Origin: a virus
IMG/VR virus record: IMGVR_UViG_3300034063_000536
Location: 1-21,756 of that record
Length of the DNA: 21,756 nt
Reading direction: 5' to 3' (one strand)
Each line of letters starts with the position of its first letter. Within the stretch, counting starts at the first letter, position 1. Positions 15,196 through 21,756 of the stretch are shown here, in pieces. A model generated the notes under the pieces. It was not told where the DNA came from. It searched no databases and was given only the letters and a program-made list of their open reading frames with translations. Both the position numbers and the translations under genes were made by a program.

Positions 15196-18120
15196 TTATT
15201 CTGCATCGCCTACCAAATCGCCTGCTTTAGCAGGACGTTTCATACTACCTTTTAAATGTGCTGAAGGTCCTAGTTTATGTTTATTAGATCCTGCAAATGC
15301 ACTTTTTGGTAACATTTTTTCTTTTATATTATTTTTTGGCCTAATTAATGCGTTTAATAAACGTTCTTGTGTTTTAACAGGGTTAGCTGAAGGTAATCCC
15401 ATTCCTTTTCTAGTTACATCCATTAAATGTTTAATCCAATCGACACCTAATTTGTTAACATCGAATGCATTTGACCATACAGCTAACGCTTTTTCGGGCG
15501 GATCGTTTTTTAAACTATTTCTTAGCATAGTACCGCTAATTCCAGTTCCACGAGGAGTAACGCCTAAACTTACTTTAACATGTTCATAGCCTGGAAATTT
15601 ATTTACAGACTTCATTAATGCTGCTGGCATAGGTAATCCTGCTCTATCTTCTCCTACCATGATCACAATATTATCATAACGTGGAGATTTACCAGGTAGT
15701 GGATTGATCAATTCATGCTTTATTTTTTGCATTAATGATCCGCCCTGTATAACTGTGCTAATATTTTGTGCATATTCTGGATATAATTTATGCCAAGTTT
15801 CTACCTTAACGGCAGGAGGTATAGGATCATCTTTTCCTTCAGCGTTACCTATAAACAAATAAGCATCTCCGTTTAATTCTTTAGCCTTGTTGATTGTATA
15901 GTTGAAAAGTTCTTCATGTCCTTTGTGTCCAACAAAGCTTCCTATGGCAACTACTGCTGTTTTGTTAGTATTTTCTCTAGGTTGTTCAGCACGGGCTGCT
16001 GCTTTTGCAGCATTTTTATTTGCTATAATGCCTTTTTGTCTTTCGCTAGTCACTTTAATAGGGCCAAGTCTACTATTAATAACAATGCCTTCGTAGTCTT
16101 GTCCGAGAATATCTTTTCCTATGATATTAGGATCTTCGTCTATTGCTTTTTCTAATGCTATTTGTACAGGCTTTAATTTCTCTTCAACTTCTCTTTTCAA
16201 TTGCAAACTAGCTCTATCTCGTTTTCCGCTAGTATCGCTTACAATTCTTTTTAGTTCTTCTAAATTTTCTAATGGATTAATGATTTCAGTTACATCTAGG
16301 CCTTCTTTTTGTTTTAATTGATTGCTCATAAACATAACAGAGCCGTTCTGACCTAGGTTAGACAATGTTTGTATTATTTTATTTGATTCCGGAATATCTT
16401 CGCCGGTGCTAGCTTGAACAATACGGAAAGGAACTAATACTAAATCTACTCCTTGCGGTAATTGATCGTATTCTATACCTACAAATTTTAATTTACCTTC
16501 TTGAGTTTGAGTAGCAAATGGTAAAAATAAAACTTCGCAAGTTACTTGTTTATCTAATAAAAAATCTTCTCCTAGTGCACTATCGACAACTTTGATAGCA
16601 TTCATTGTTTCGTTAAAAAGTTTATCAAAGTTTGCTGCACGTCCTAATATTTCTGGATCAGTTGTGCCTTTTTCTTGATGATATTTTAAGAAACCTGCTT
16701 GGTATCTAGGTTCAGTTCTACTAGTTCCCATGAAGGGCTGGCCGTCTGCATTTTTTCCAAAACGTCCACCGAATCCGTCTATTTTTACATTTAATGGAAT
16801 ATTCTGTAAGCGAAATCGTCCGCCTTCACTTCTTAGTTCATCAACCAGATCTAAAAAGTCTGCAGGTTTCAAATCACGCAAATGGGGCATTCCTTTACGC
16901 AATTGTGCTTTTACTTCTGCTTCTGTTACAGGCCCGGTTTGATTTTTAAATCCACTAGCATAATCTTGAATCGTACTGTTTAGTGTTGCAGGTGGTGCTA
17001 TACCTAATATTTTGTACATAGTATTAACAGCGGCATTTTTTTCTTTTAAATCTTGTTCTGCACTATCTTTATACAAACGTTGAGCACCTTTGCCAAATAC
17101 AATGTCAATGAATGAATCAGTAACAACCTGTTGTTCTTGTGGATCTAAATAATCTTTCATTAGTTCTACAATACCTGTAAAACTCCAAAATTTTGATTCC
17201 AATGCTTTTACCTGTGCTAGAGGTAATCTATCTCCAAAAATAGTTGTAAATATTTTTGATATATCTTGTTCGTATCCTGAAGTAGGTAATTCTGTATACA
17301 CAGGTAAATTATCTTTAATTTCCTGTGCACCTGTAGTTGGATCTATTACAGGAGTATATTTTGGTCTTAGTCCGCCGCCCTCTTTTGATTTAACAGCGAA
17401 GCTGATCATATTATCAGTTGTGGGCTTTTCTGTAGTTTTTCTTGCACCTATTTTTCTTAGTAAGAATGTTTTTTGTGTTAACCCACTTAACGAACGGATA
17501 ATCCATTTGTGAAATACACCTTTGATCCCTTGGCTCAAATCATTCCACTCTGAGCTTGCTGAGAACTGAGCCCACTTTGTAGGAGAACCTTTTTGGAACG
17601 GTTTAAGTTCTAAGTCTATTTGTATTGTAATAGGAGTTTCGTTACCATTCTGATCAGTTACAACGATATCTGGAAACTTCCATAATGTTAATACTTGTGC
17701 AGGATCTTTAGCATCCATTCCTGCAAATTGTGCAGGTCCGATTTGAGAACCGGGTGGTAAATTTCCTAACCAGTTACGAACTTGATCGGCCATGTTTTGA
17801 TCAACTTGTGTATCAATATCTCCTACAGTTCTTTTTACATTAGCAAAGTCAGCATCTGAAATTTCTAATCTATTAAAAAAATGAAATGAAGAGCCAGCAA
17901 GGAATTTTTTACTTGAAAGTAAACTAGGCATCCACAATGGTACACCGTTGTTTATTTTTTTAAATTCTGTGTTAATAGCAGTCAGTGCTGAGTCTATAAT
18001 AGGAACAATCTGTGCTCTTTTGCTGCTATCTATTCTGTTTGCTGCAACATCACCGATTTGTAAGTTACCGCCTTCGGATAAAGTAAATCTATTTTTTTTA
18101 AATAATTCGAGTAGTCGCAC
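15196..18120 (-). CDS. Multi-domain nucleotidyltransferase (pol-beta-like, KxDG ligase-like, HxGH) with head-targeting-like N-terminus
   Basis: A 974-residue protein starting at GTG 18120 with TTAGGA (18128-18133) before it. MRLLELFKKNRFTLSE/GG resembles the T4 Alt targeting peptide, with L-S-E (16) as a possible prohead-protease cut. Next is a pol-beta-type pattern: LAGSS (G76, S77), VGDIDTQVD (D101, D103) and a later acidic strand ITIQIDLEL (D169). The middle has covalent nucleotidyltransferase motifs: NVKIDGFGGRFG (K446, KxDG), CEVLFLP (E529), DYEGIVINS (E677) and GPIKV (K689). The C-terminal part has an NMNAT/cytidylyltransferase fold: AIGSFVGHKGHEEL (H732, H735) and ISGTMLRN (861-868). 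The tail is basic. It may be a packaged, injected enzyme acting on NAD, RNA ends or host proteins; substrate unknown. The HxGH and KxDG calls are firm, the pol-beta call moderate. Confidence 0.82.
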   Translation of the reverse strand: MRLLELFKKNRFTLSEGGNLQIGDVAANRIDSSKRAQIVPIIDSALTAINTEFKKINNGVPLWMPSLLSSKKFLAGSSFHFFNRLEISDADFANVKRTVGDIDTQVDQNMADQVRNWLGNLPPGSQIGPAQFAGMDAKDPAQVLTLWKFPDIVVTDQNGNETPITIQIDLELKPFQKGSPTKWAQFSASSEWNDLSQGIKGVFHKWIIRSLSGLTQKTFLLRKIGARKTTEKPTTDNMISFAVKSKEGGGLRPKYTPVIDPTTGAQEIKDNLPVYTELPTSGYEQDISKIFTTIFGDRLPLAQVKALESKFWSFTGIVELMKDYLDPQEQQVVTDSFIDIVFGKGAQRLYKDSAEQDLKEKNAAVNTMYKILGIAPPATLNSTIQDYASGFKNQTGPVTEAEVKAQLRKGMPHLRDLKPADFLDLVDELRSEGGRFRLQNIPLNVKIDGFGGRFGKNADGQPFMGTSRTEPRYQAGFLKYHQEKGTTDPEILGRAANFDKLFNETMNAIKVVDSALGEDFLLDKQVTCEVLFLPFATQTQEGKLKFVGIEYDQLPQGVDLVLVPFRIVQASTGEDIPESNKIIQTLSNLGQNGSVMFMSNQLKQKEGLDVTEIINPLENLEELKRIVSDTSGKRDRASLQLKREVEEKLKPVQIALEKAIDEDPNIIGKDILGQDYEGIVINSRLGPIKVTSERQKGIIANKNAAKAAARAEQPRENTNKTAVVAIGSFVGHKGHEELFNYTINKAKELNGDAYLFIGNAEGKDDPIPPAVKVETWHKLYPEYAQNISTVIQGGSLMQKIKHELINPLPGKSPRYDNIVIMVGEDRAGLPMPAALMKSVNKFPGYEHVKVSLGVTPRGTGISGTMLRNSLKNDPPEKALAVWSNAFDVNKLGVDWIKHLMDVTRKGMGLPSANPVKTQERLLNALIRPKNNIKEKMLPKSAFAGSNKHKLGPSAHLKGSMKRPAKAGDLVGDAE

Positions 18121-18124
18121 AGTA

Positions 18125-18490
18125 TTATCCTAACTTATACTTGTTTGATTTTAAATCATCTTTATAATGATCGTATAATTTTTGGCATATTTCTTCTCTT
18201 AATGATTCAGGAAATATTTTTCCAAGTTTGCCGTTCATTTTTTTATAAGAAAAGTATTCTTTACAACCTTTTTTAACCATAGGCATAAAAAGTTCTAAAA
18301 CTGTTTCAGGTGGGCATTCTTTTAAATTTTTTAATTTATTAGCAATGGGAAAAAAGTAATCTTTATGAAGCTTATCGTGATCTAAAATATACCAAAATAG
18401 ATCATCAGTTTTGACAGCTTTGTTAGAGTCGTCATTTTTCTTGTTACTAGAACCATCTATAGGACGTCCGAAAAATTCTACCAGTTTCAT
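18125..18490 (-). CDS. Small protein of unknown function, possible head protein
   Basis: A 121-residue protein. The start MKLVEFFGRPID is similar in style to capsid-targeting peptides of the neighbours, but no L/I-x-E follows closely. A polar linker (SSNKKNDDSNKAVKTDD) leads to a helical domain with DHDKLHKDYFFPIANKL, PPETVLELFMPMVKKGCKEYF and a basic C-terminus. I do not recognise the family. It ends 4 bases before the GTG of the 974-aa gene, and its stop carries part of that gene's ribosome binding site, so the two are probably co-translated. Its start overlaps the stop of the homing endonuclease gene as ATGA. Confidence 0.65.
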   Translation of the reverse strand: MKLVEFFGRPIDGSSNKKNDDSNKAVKTDDLFWYILDHDKLHKDYFFPIANKLKNLKECPPETVLELFMPMVKKGCKEYFSYKKMNGKLGKIFPESLREEICQKLYDHYKDDLKSNKYKLG

Positions 18491-19122
18491 AATTCTGCCT
18501 TATATTTAAACTTATATCCTTTTACAGATTTTTGCCTTTTTTTAAGGCAGTTTCCTATATCTCCCTGACGTATTCCTAATTCTGTCGCTGCTTCAATTTG
18601 ATTACTGTATTCTTTATTTGTAGTAATTTCTATAATTGGTTTTCGATTGTTTGCGGGTTTATTAAACATAGGGTGTTTATCACCTTTTAAACTTTCACTA
18701 ATAGCCTTCTTATGTTGTTCGGAATATGAGCCTCTTTTTTTACCTAACAATCTCTTTGTTATATTCTCGCCAAATTCCTTTGGCATTTTTATTCCTTTAT
18801 TCCAAGGTATTTTTCCTGTAGTATTAGGCGGAGTTGCTTCGATTTTAATATTTGTTAATCTATCAAAATTTTCTTTTATATATTGCGTTTCTAACTTGTA
18901 TGCTAATTTTTCATCTTCAATGTTTGCATAAAGAAAAATTACACCGGGTTGTAGTCCTTCGGATTGAATACGTTTTATTTTATTTTCTGTAGGATTATTT
19001 TTTCCGTTTCCGCTCCAATGACCGATATGACTTTTCCATCGATCGCCGGACCCCTTTCCACAATAAAATACTTCATTGTTATTTCTTGGGTCTGTTAAAA
19101 GATAAACATAAAATAGTTTCAT
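18487..19122 (-). CDS. GIY-YIG homing endonuclease (Seg-like, free-standing)
   Basis: A 211-residue protein. The N-terminal nuclease domain has the paired tyrosine motifs in FYVYLLTD (4-11) and VFYCGKGSGDRWKSH (18-32, with the catalytic Arg in DRW), and a later Glu-containing helix (KLETQYIKEN). The C-terminal half carries DNA-binding modules typical of these enzymes: a NUMOD3-type segment (SYSEQHKKAISESLKGDKHPMF) and a NUMOD1-type segment (IEITTNKEYSNQIEAATELG, then CLKKRQKSVKGYKFKYK). Such genes are selfish elements that cut DNA lacking them and spread between related phages. It sits between virion-type genes, with no split host gene, so it is free-standing. The last base of its stop forms an ATGA overlap with the next gene. 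Confidence 0.93.
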   Translation of the reverse strand: MKLFYVYLLTDPRNNNEVFYCGKGSGDRWKSHIGHWSGNGKNNPTENKIKRIQSEGLQPGVIFLYANIEDEKLAYKLETQYIKENFDRLTNIKIEATPPNTTGKIPWNKGIKMPKEFGENITKRLLGKKRGSYSEQHKKAISESLKGDKHPMFNKPANNRKPIIEITTNKEYSNQIEAATELGIRQGDIGNCLKKRQKSVKGYKFKYKAEL

Positions 19123-19150
19123 ACTTTATTTACCAATATCTGGCTTTAAC

Positions 19151-19630
19151 TCACCATGCTCGACAACTCCAGTATCTAGCACGCCACCTTGGTCCTGGAT
19201 TATCGCAATTGTGTCTTGCTCTAAATGATTTACGGCGTGCAGGGTTTGATTTTTTAATCTTCATTTTTTTATCGCCAAAATTTACTTTAACGACATTTCC
19301 CTTAGGACCTTTTACGTAGACCTTGGATTTTTTAACATCACCTGCCATTGGTTTTCCTAAAGGAACATTTCTACCTTGGTACTCAGCTTCAGATAAGCTT
19401 CCGCCCCCCTCCATGATAGCAATTTCCATTTCGGTAAATTGAGTTATTGATTCTTTAACAGTGGTATGATTTAAGTATGATAACACAGTGTTATCACCTT
19501 GAATAACAACGCCATCGGTCATAAATCCGACTACAGTTGATTCTATAATCAAATTGTCGTCTAATTCGATTGCAAATATATCGCCTTGACGAATTATATT
19601 GTCATGATTAATTAAATCTAAAATACGCAT
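19151..19630 (-). CDS. Conserved late phage protein with basic Cys-containing C-terminus
   Basis: A 159-residue protein. The N-terminal half (about 1-70) is a small beta domain (NIIRQGDIFAIELDD, VVGFMTDGVVIQGDN). A linker with I-M-E/GGG (E74) and L-S-E/A (E81) follows, both fitting prohead-protease sites. The C-terminal part is strongly basic and distinctive: GKPMAGDVKKSKVYVKGPKG, VNFGDKKMKIKKSNPARRKS, then FRARHNCDNPGPRWRARYWSC. I recall this ending as very common in marine T4-like phages, with no known role. A late promoter sits 22 bases before the ATG and a GGAG about 10 bases before it. It precedes the homing endonuclease gene. Confidence 0.8.
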   Translation of the reverse strand: MRILDLINHDNIIRQGDIFAIELDDNLIIESTVVGFMTDGVVIQGDNTVLSYLNHTTVKESITQFTEMEIAIMEGGGSLSEAEYQGRNVPLGKPMAGDVKKSKVYVKGPKGNVVKVNFGDKKMKIKKSNPARRKSFRARHNCDNPGPRWRARYWSCRAW

Positions 19631-19651
19631 TAAATATATCTCCGTATAGAA

Positions 19652-19659
19652 TATTTATG
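19652..19659 (-). promoter_or_regulatory. T4-like late promoter
   Basis: CATAAATA on the minus strand, one mismatch from the T4 late consensus TATAAATA, in the 50-base gap upstream of the 159-aa gene. The ten bases AGCATAAATA are identical to those of the site before the next upstream gene. Confidence 0.65.
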
Positions 19660-19680
19660 CTATTTTGAGTAAATGAAAAT

Positions 19681-20085
19681 TTAGTGATTGTATTGTATTA
19701 CGCTAACTGTACCTTCGTTGATTGCAATATATCCTCTTACCCAAACAAAGTTTCCTGTAAAATTATATATGTCAACTGTACTGGTAGATCTAGAATTTAA
19801 CGGAGTATAAGTGCTAGTAGTTCCGTATATATTAAACCAATCTGTTTCTACTGGCTCAGATGCAAGTGTAGCTTGCATAGTAATAGTACCATGGAAATAT
19901 CTTGAAGCAGTGAATGCTACAGTATGTAAGCCGTCACTGCCTCCAAAATAGCCGTCTCCTTTTACCTTATCGCTTTTATAAACTAAGGTAGTAGTTGCTG
20001 TGTTAGGATAATCAACAACTACCGTGTTTGTTGTAGTATTACCATTATTAACATGAAAAATTAAATTTTGGCTTAGGGCTGGCAT
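19681..20085 (-). CDS. Putative virion structural protein, beta-rich
   Basis: A 134-residue protein rich in Thr, Ser, Val and Tyr, with an all-beta pattern and no Cys. The C-terminal stretch (EPVETDWFNIYG, VDIYNFTGNFVWVRGYIAIN, GTVSVIQYNH) resembles a family I recall among marine T4-like phages as a virion or decoration protein. It has its own late promoter (CATAAATA at 20108-20115) and an AGGAAT ribosome binding site before ATG 20085, both fitting late, abundant expression. The start overlaps the end of the 228-aa gene by 13 bases. No enzymatic motif is seen. Confidence 0.75.
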   Translation of the reverse strand: MPALSQNLIFHVNNGNTTTNTVVVDYPNTATTTLVYKSDKVKGDGYFGGSDGLHTVAFTASRYFHGTITMQATLASEPVETDWFNIYGTTSTYTPLNSRSTSTVDIYNFTGNFVWVRGYIAINEGTVSVIQYNH

Positions 20086-20759
20086 AGTAATTCCTGGTTA
20101 GACTCAGTATTTATGCTGTTTCTAACCACATATTCGTCTGTCTTACGAATATATCCACTTGCTGCCATTGCAATTAATGTTATCATTTTACTATCTTTGA
20201 TATAAAAATAGTGAGTACCATAATGATATTTTAACGATTTAAAATGACGTCTTGTACTTTCTGTAACGTAAATGTCGTCGTTATCATAACGTTCTGCCCA
20301 TGCAATTAGATCATTTCTGACTTTTGCAGGCATATCTTTAAATGTGACTTTATAACGATACTTATTGTGAGGAAGTTTATTACATAAATTGTATTTTTTA
20401 TTTTCTAGAAGAGTTTTTAACTGTTCGTCGTTATCCGGCTCAACAACACGAACTGCGTATTTTGCTAATCTAGTTTGTAACGCAAGATATTCAGACTCTG
20501 TTTCTAAATAGAAATCTATAAAACAACTTTCTATTCTTTTTTTAATCTTTTCGTTGGTAATATAATGTTGTGCATTAGTTACAAATTCTACTAGGTCATT
20601 GCTAATTTTGCCCGCTGGCAATTGTCTAGGATAACCATAGAGAAATAAAAAATGATTCACACCATAATTTCTAATATAATGTGCCCCTTCTATGCGGCAA
20701 GTGATCTTATAAGGATACTTGCTATAAAACAGTTTATTGGTTTTCTGTTTCACTAACAT
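20073..20759 (-). CDS. Protein of unknown function, 228 aa
   Basis: A basic, Tyr- and Lys-rich protein that I do not recognise. It begins with NKLFYSKYPYKITCRIEGAH, has a helix-rich middle (EKIKKRIESCFIDFYLETES, EYLALQTRLAKYAVRVV) and a second part with YRYKVTFKDMPAKVRNDLIAWAERY and a strand-rich HYGTHYFYIKD. The repeat of a strand followed by a long helix suggests two similar alpha/beta halves. ATG 20759 is chosen; a TTG two codons upstream (20765) is the alternative. Either start lies within the last codons of the ClpA-like gene, so translation is coupled to it. The gene contains the late promoter of the next gene. Confidence 0.7.
   Translation of the reverse strand: MLVKQKTNKLFYSKYPYKITCRIEGAHYIRNYGVNHFLFLYGYPRQLPAGKISNDLVEFVTNAQHYITNEKIKKRIESCFIDFYLETESEYLALQTRLAKYAVRVVEPDNDEQLKTLLENKKYNLCNKLPHNKYRYKVTFKDMPAKVRNDLIAWAERYDNDDIYVTESTRRHFKSLKYHYGTHYFYIKDSKMITLIAMAASGYIRKTDEYVVRNSINTESNQELLCQP
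20108..20115 (-). promoter_or_regulatory. T4-like late promoter
   Basis: CATAAATA on the minus strand, inside the 3' end of the 228-aa gene and 22 bases before the ATG of the putative virion protein. The identical context and identical distance to the ATG (22 bases) in the two copies support function. Confidence 0.65.
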
Positions 20760-21756
20760 TTGCAACTTTCTTTACTGGTAGTGGATCGATGATATTAAGT
20801 TTTAATTGATCATTTTCGATTGAAACTTCTACTACTCCACCGTTGACTAGTTTTCCAAATAAAATTTCTTTACTCATTGGTTTCTTAATATGCTCGTCAA
20901 TTGTACGTTGTAAAGGTCTAGCTCCCATTTTGCTATTAAATCCTTTATCGATGAGATATTCAATAGCTTCTGCATTAAGTTTAACGTGAATGTTTTTATC
21001 CTTGATAAGGGCATTTAAATCGTCAATGAATTTCTTAACAATTTTAACCATATTCGTTTTATCAAGTTTGCCAAACTTAACAATTCCGTCTAGCCTATTT
21101 CTAAATTCAGGTGCAAAGAATCTGTTCACAGCATCTTTAGGATCTCCATCTCTTTCAAGGTCACCGAACCCTACAGAGTTCTTTTCAGCATCCGCAGCAC
21201 CCAAATTAGAAGTCATAATAATAATAGCATTACGTCCGTCTGCTTTTTTACCATTACTTCCAGTAATAAATCCATTATCCATAAGCTGAAGTAAGACAGT
21301 TAATACATCGGGGTGAGCTTTTTCAACTTCGTCGAGTAGTAATACACAATTAGGATTTTCTTGTAGATTTGTAATAAGCTGACCGGCGTTATCATCAAAT
21401 CCGACATATCCCGGAGGAGCTCCGATAAATTTCGCAACTGAGTGCTTTTCTTGGAACTCACTCATGTCAAATCTAATTAACTTAATGCCCATATTTGCTG
21501 AAAGCTGTTTTGCTAGTTCAGTCTTTCCTACGCCAGTAGGACCGACAAATAGGAAACTTCCGATTGGTTTATTATATGCCTTCAATCCAGATTGTGCGAT
21601 AAAGATTTTTTCAAGTAGATTATCGATTGCAGTTTCTTGTCCAAATACCTTATTTCTAAGATTCTTTTCTAAGTTTTCTAGATTGTTATTCTCTTTCGAG
21701 CTAACTTGTTCGATAGGTAGATTTGCAATTTTTGCTACTTCAAAAACAATTTCATC
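20734..21756 (-). CDS. clpA: ClpA-type AAA+ unfoldase, C-terminal half, cut by window edge
   Basis: The frame is open from the window edge, so the first part is missing; the TTG at 21585 is not the start. What is present matches the second AAA+ module of ClpA: a lead-in helix with NKVFGQETAIDNLLEKIF, Walker A GPTGVGKT, RFDMSEFQEKHSVAKFIGAPPGYVGF with the pore-loop Tyr, Walker B VLLLDEVEKAHPDV, sensor 1 MTSNLG, arginine finger EFRNRLDGIV and sensor 2 GARPLQR, ending with a small C-terminal domain. The SVGFGD stretch is in the position of the IGL/IGF loop that docks on ClpP. ClpA feeds proteins to ClpP. In a phage it could redirect host proteolysis or remodel virion or replication complexes. 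Confidence 0.92.
   Translation of the reverse strand, partial: DEIVFEVAKIANLPIEQVSSKENNNLENLEKNLRNKVFGQETAIDNLLEKIFIAQSGLKAYNKPIGSFLFVGPTGVGKTELAKQLSANMGIKLIRFDMSEFQEKHSVAKFIGAPPGYVGFDDNAGQLITNLQENPNCVLLLDEVEKAHPDVLTVLLQLMDNGFITGSNGKKADGRNAIIIMTSNLGAADAEKNSVGFGDLERDGDPKDAVNRFFAPEFRNRLDGIVKFGKLDKTNMVKIVKKFIDDLNALIKDKNIHVKLNAEAIEYLIDKGFNSKMGARPLQRTIDEHIKKPMSKEILFGKLVNGGVVEVSIENDQLKLNIIDPLPVKKVANVSETENQ

Noticed and set aside
15193-15200. AATAAATA before the Dps-like gene as a late promoter
   Set aside because: It lies only 9 bases from the ATG and overlaps the previous stop codon, leaving no room for a leader; it is likely chance in AT-rich DNA.
1-21756. tRNA genes, CRISPR arrays and insertion sequences
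   Set aside because: No T-arm-like GGTTCRAATCC with a matching acceptor stem, no regularly spaced repeats and no transposase-like protein were found by eye.

Overview
The window looks like part of the genome of a T4-like tailed phage (a myovirus), most likely marine. It is AT-rich, every gene but one is on the minus strand, genes are packed with repeated ATGA start/stop overlaps, and it carries a gp43-type family B DNA polymerase, a gp45-type sliding clamp, a DsbA-like DNA-binding protein and CATAAATA late promoters. Many of the small conserved proteins resemble ones I recall from cyanophages and pelagiphages. The host cannot be fixed from this sequence.

Layout in plus coordinates (minus genes are transcribed from high to low). 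2-769: 3' part of a radical SAM gene, the only plus-strand gene. 766-6967: nucleotide and modification genes, namely a HIT protein, GMP reductase, a cupin, a GT4-type glycosyltransferase, a PTPS/QueD-like T-fold protein, small unknowns, and a 517-aa tRNA-guanine-transglycosylase homologue that best fits a phage DpdA-type DNA base-exchange enzyme. 6964-10425: sliding clamp and DNA polymerase. 10496-11070: a small membrane protein and the DsbA-like protein. 11122-19630: a block of probable head-packaged proteins with a GIY-YIG homing endonuclease gene inserted. 19681-20759: a virion-like protein and an unknown. 20734-21756: C-terminal half of a ClpA-type AAA+ unfoldase, cut by the window edge.

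Four points stand out. (1) The DpdA-like enzyme carries an internal NTFGNLF peptide identical to the one at the extreme C-terminus of the phage DNA polymerase, where T4-type polymerases bind the clamp; this suggests that DNA guanine modification is tethered to the replication clamp. (2) The 809-aa gene ends on a textbook -1 frameshift signal: A AAA AAG, a 5-nt spacer, a perfect 10-bp stem and a possible pseudoknot. It leads into a 69-codon reading frame with no ordinary start codon, whose stop overlaps the next gene's start. (3) The same 809-aa protein has six evenly scattered V/L-x-E sites, mostly before G, A or N, and looks like a polyprotein for the prohead protease. (4) A 974-aa protein joins pol-beta-like, ligase-like (KxDG) and HxGH nucleotidyltransferase signatures behind an N-terminus resembling the T4 Alt capsid-targeting peptide, so it may be an injected effector.

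Promoters seen: a perfect TTGACA-N17-TATAAT that would give an almost leaderless mRNA (5053-5081), TTGACA-N17-TAAAAT before the clamp gene, TTGCGT-N17-TATAAT before the DsbA-like gene, and two identical AGCATAAATA late-promoter sequences. No tRNA, rRNA or CRISPR array was seen. No stretch of 300 bases lacks a gene.
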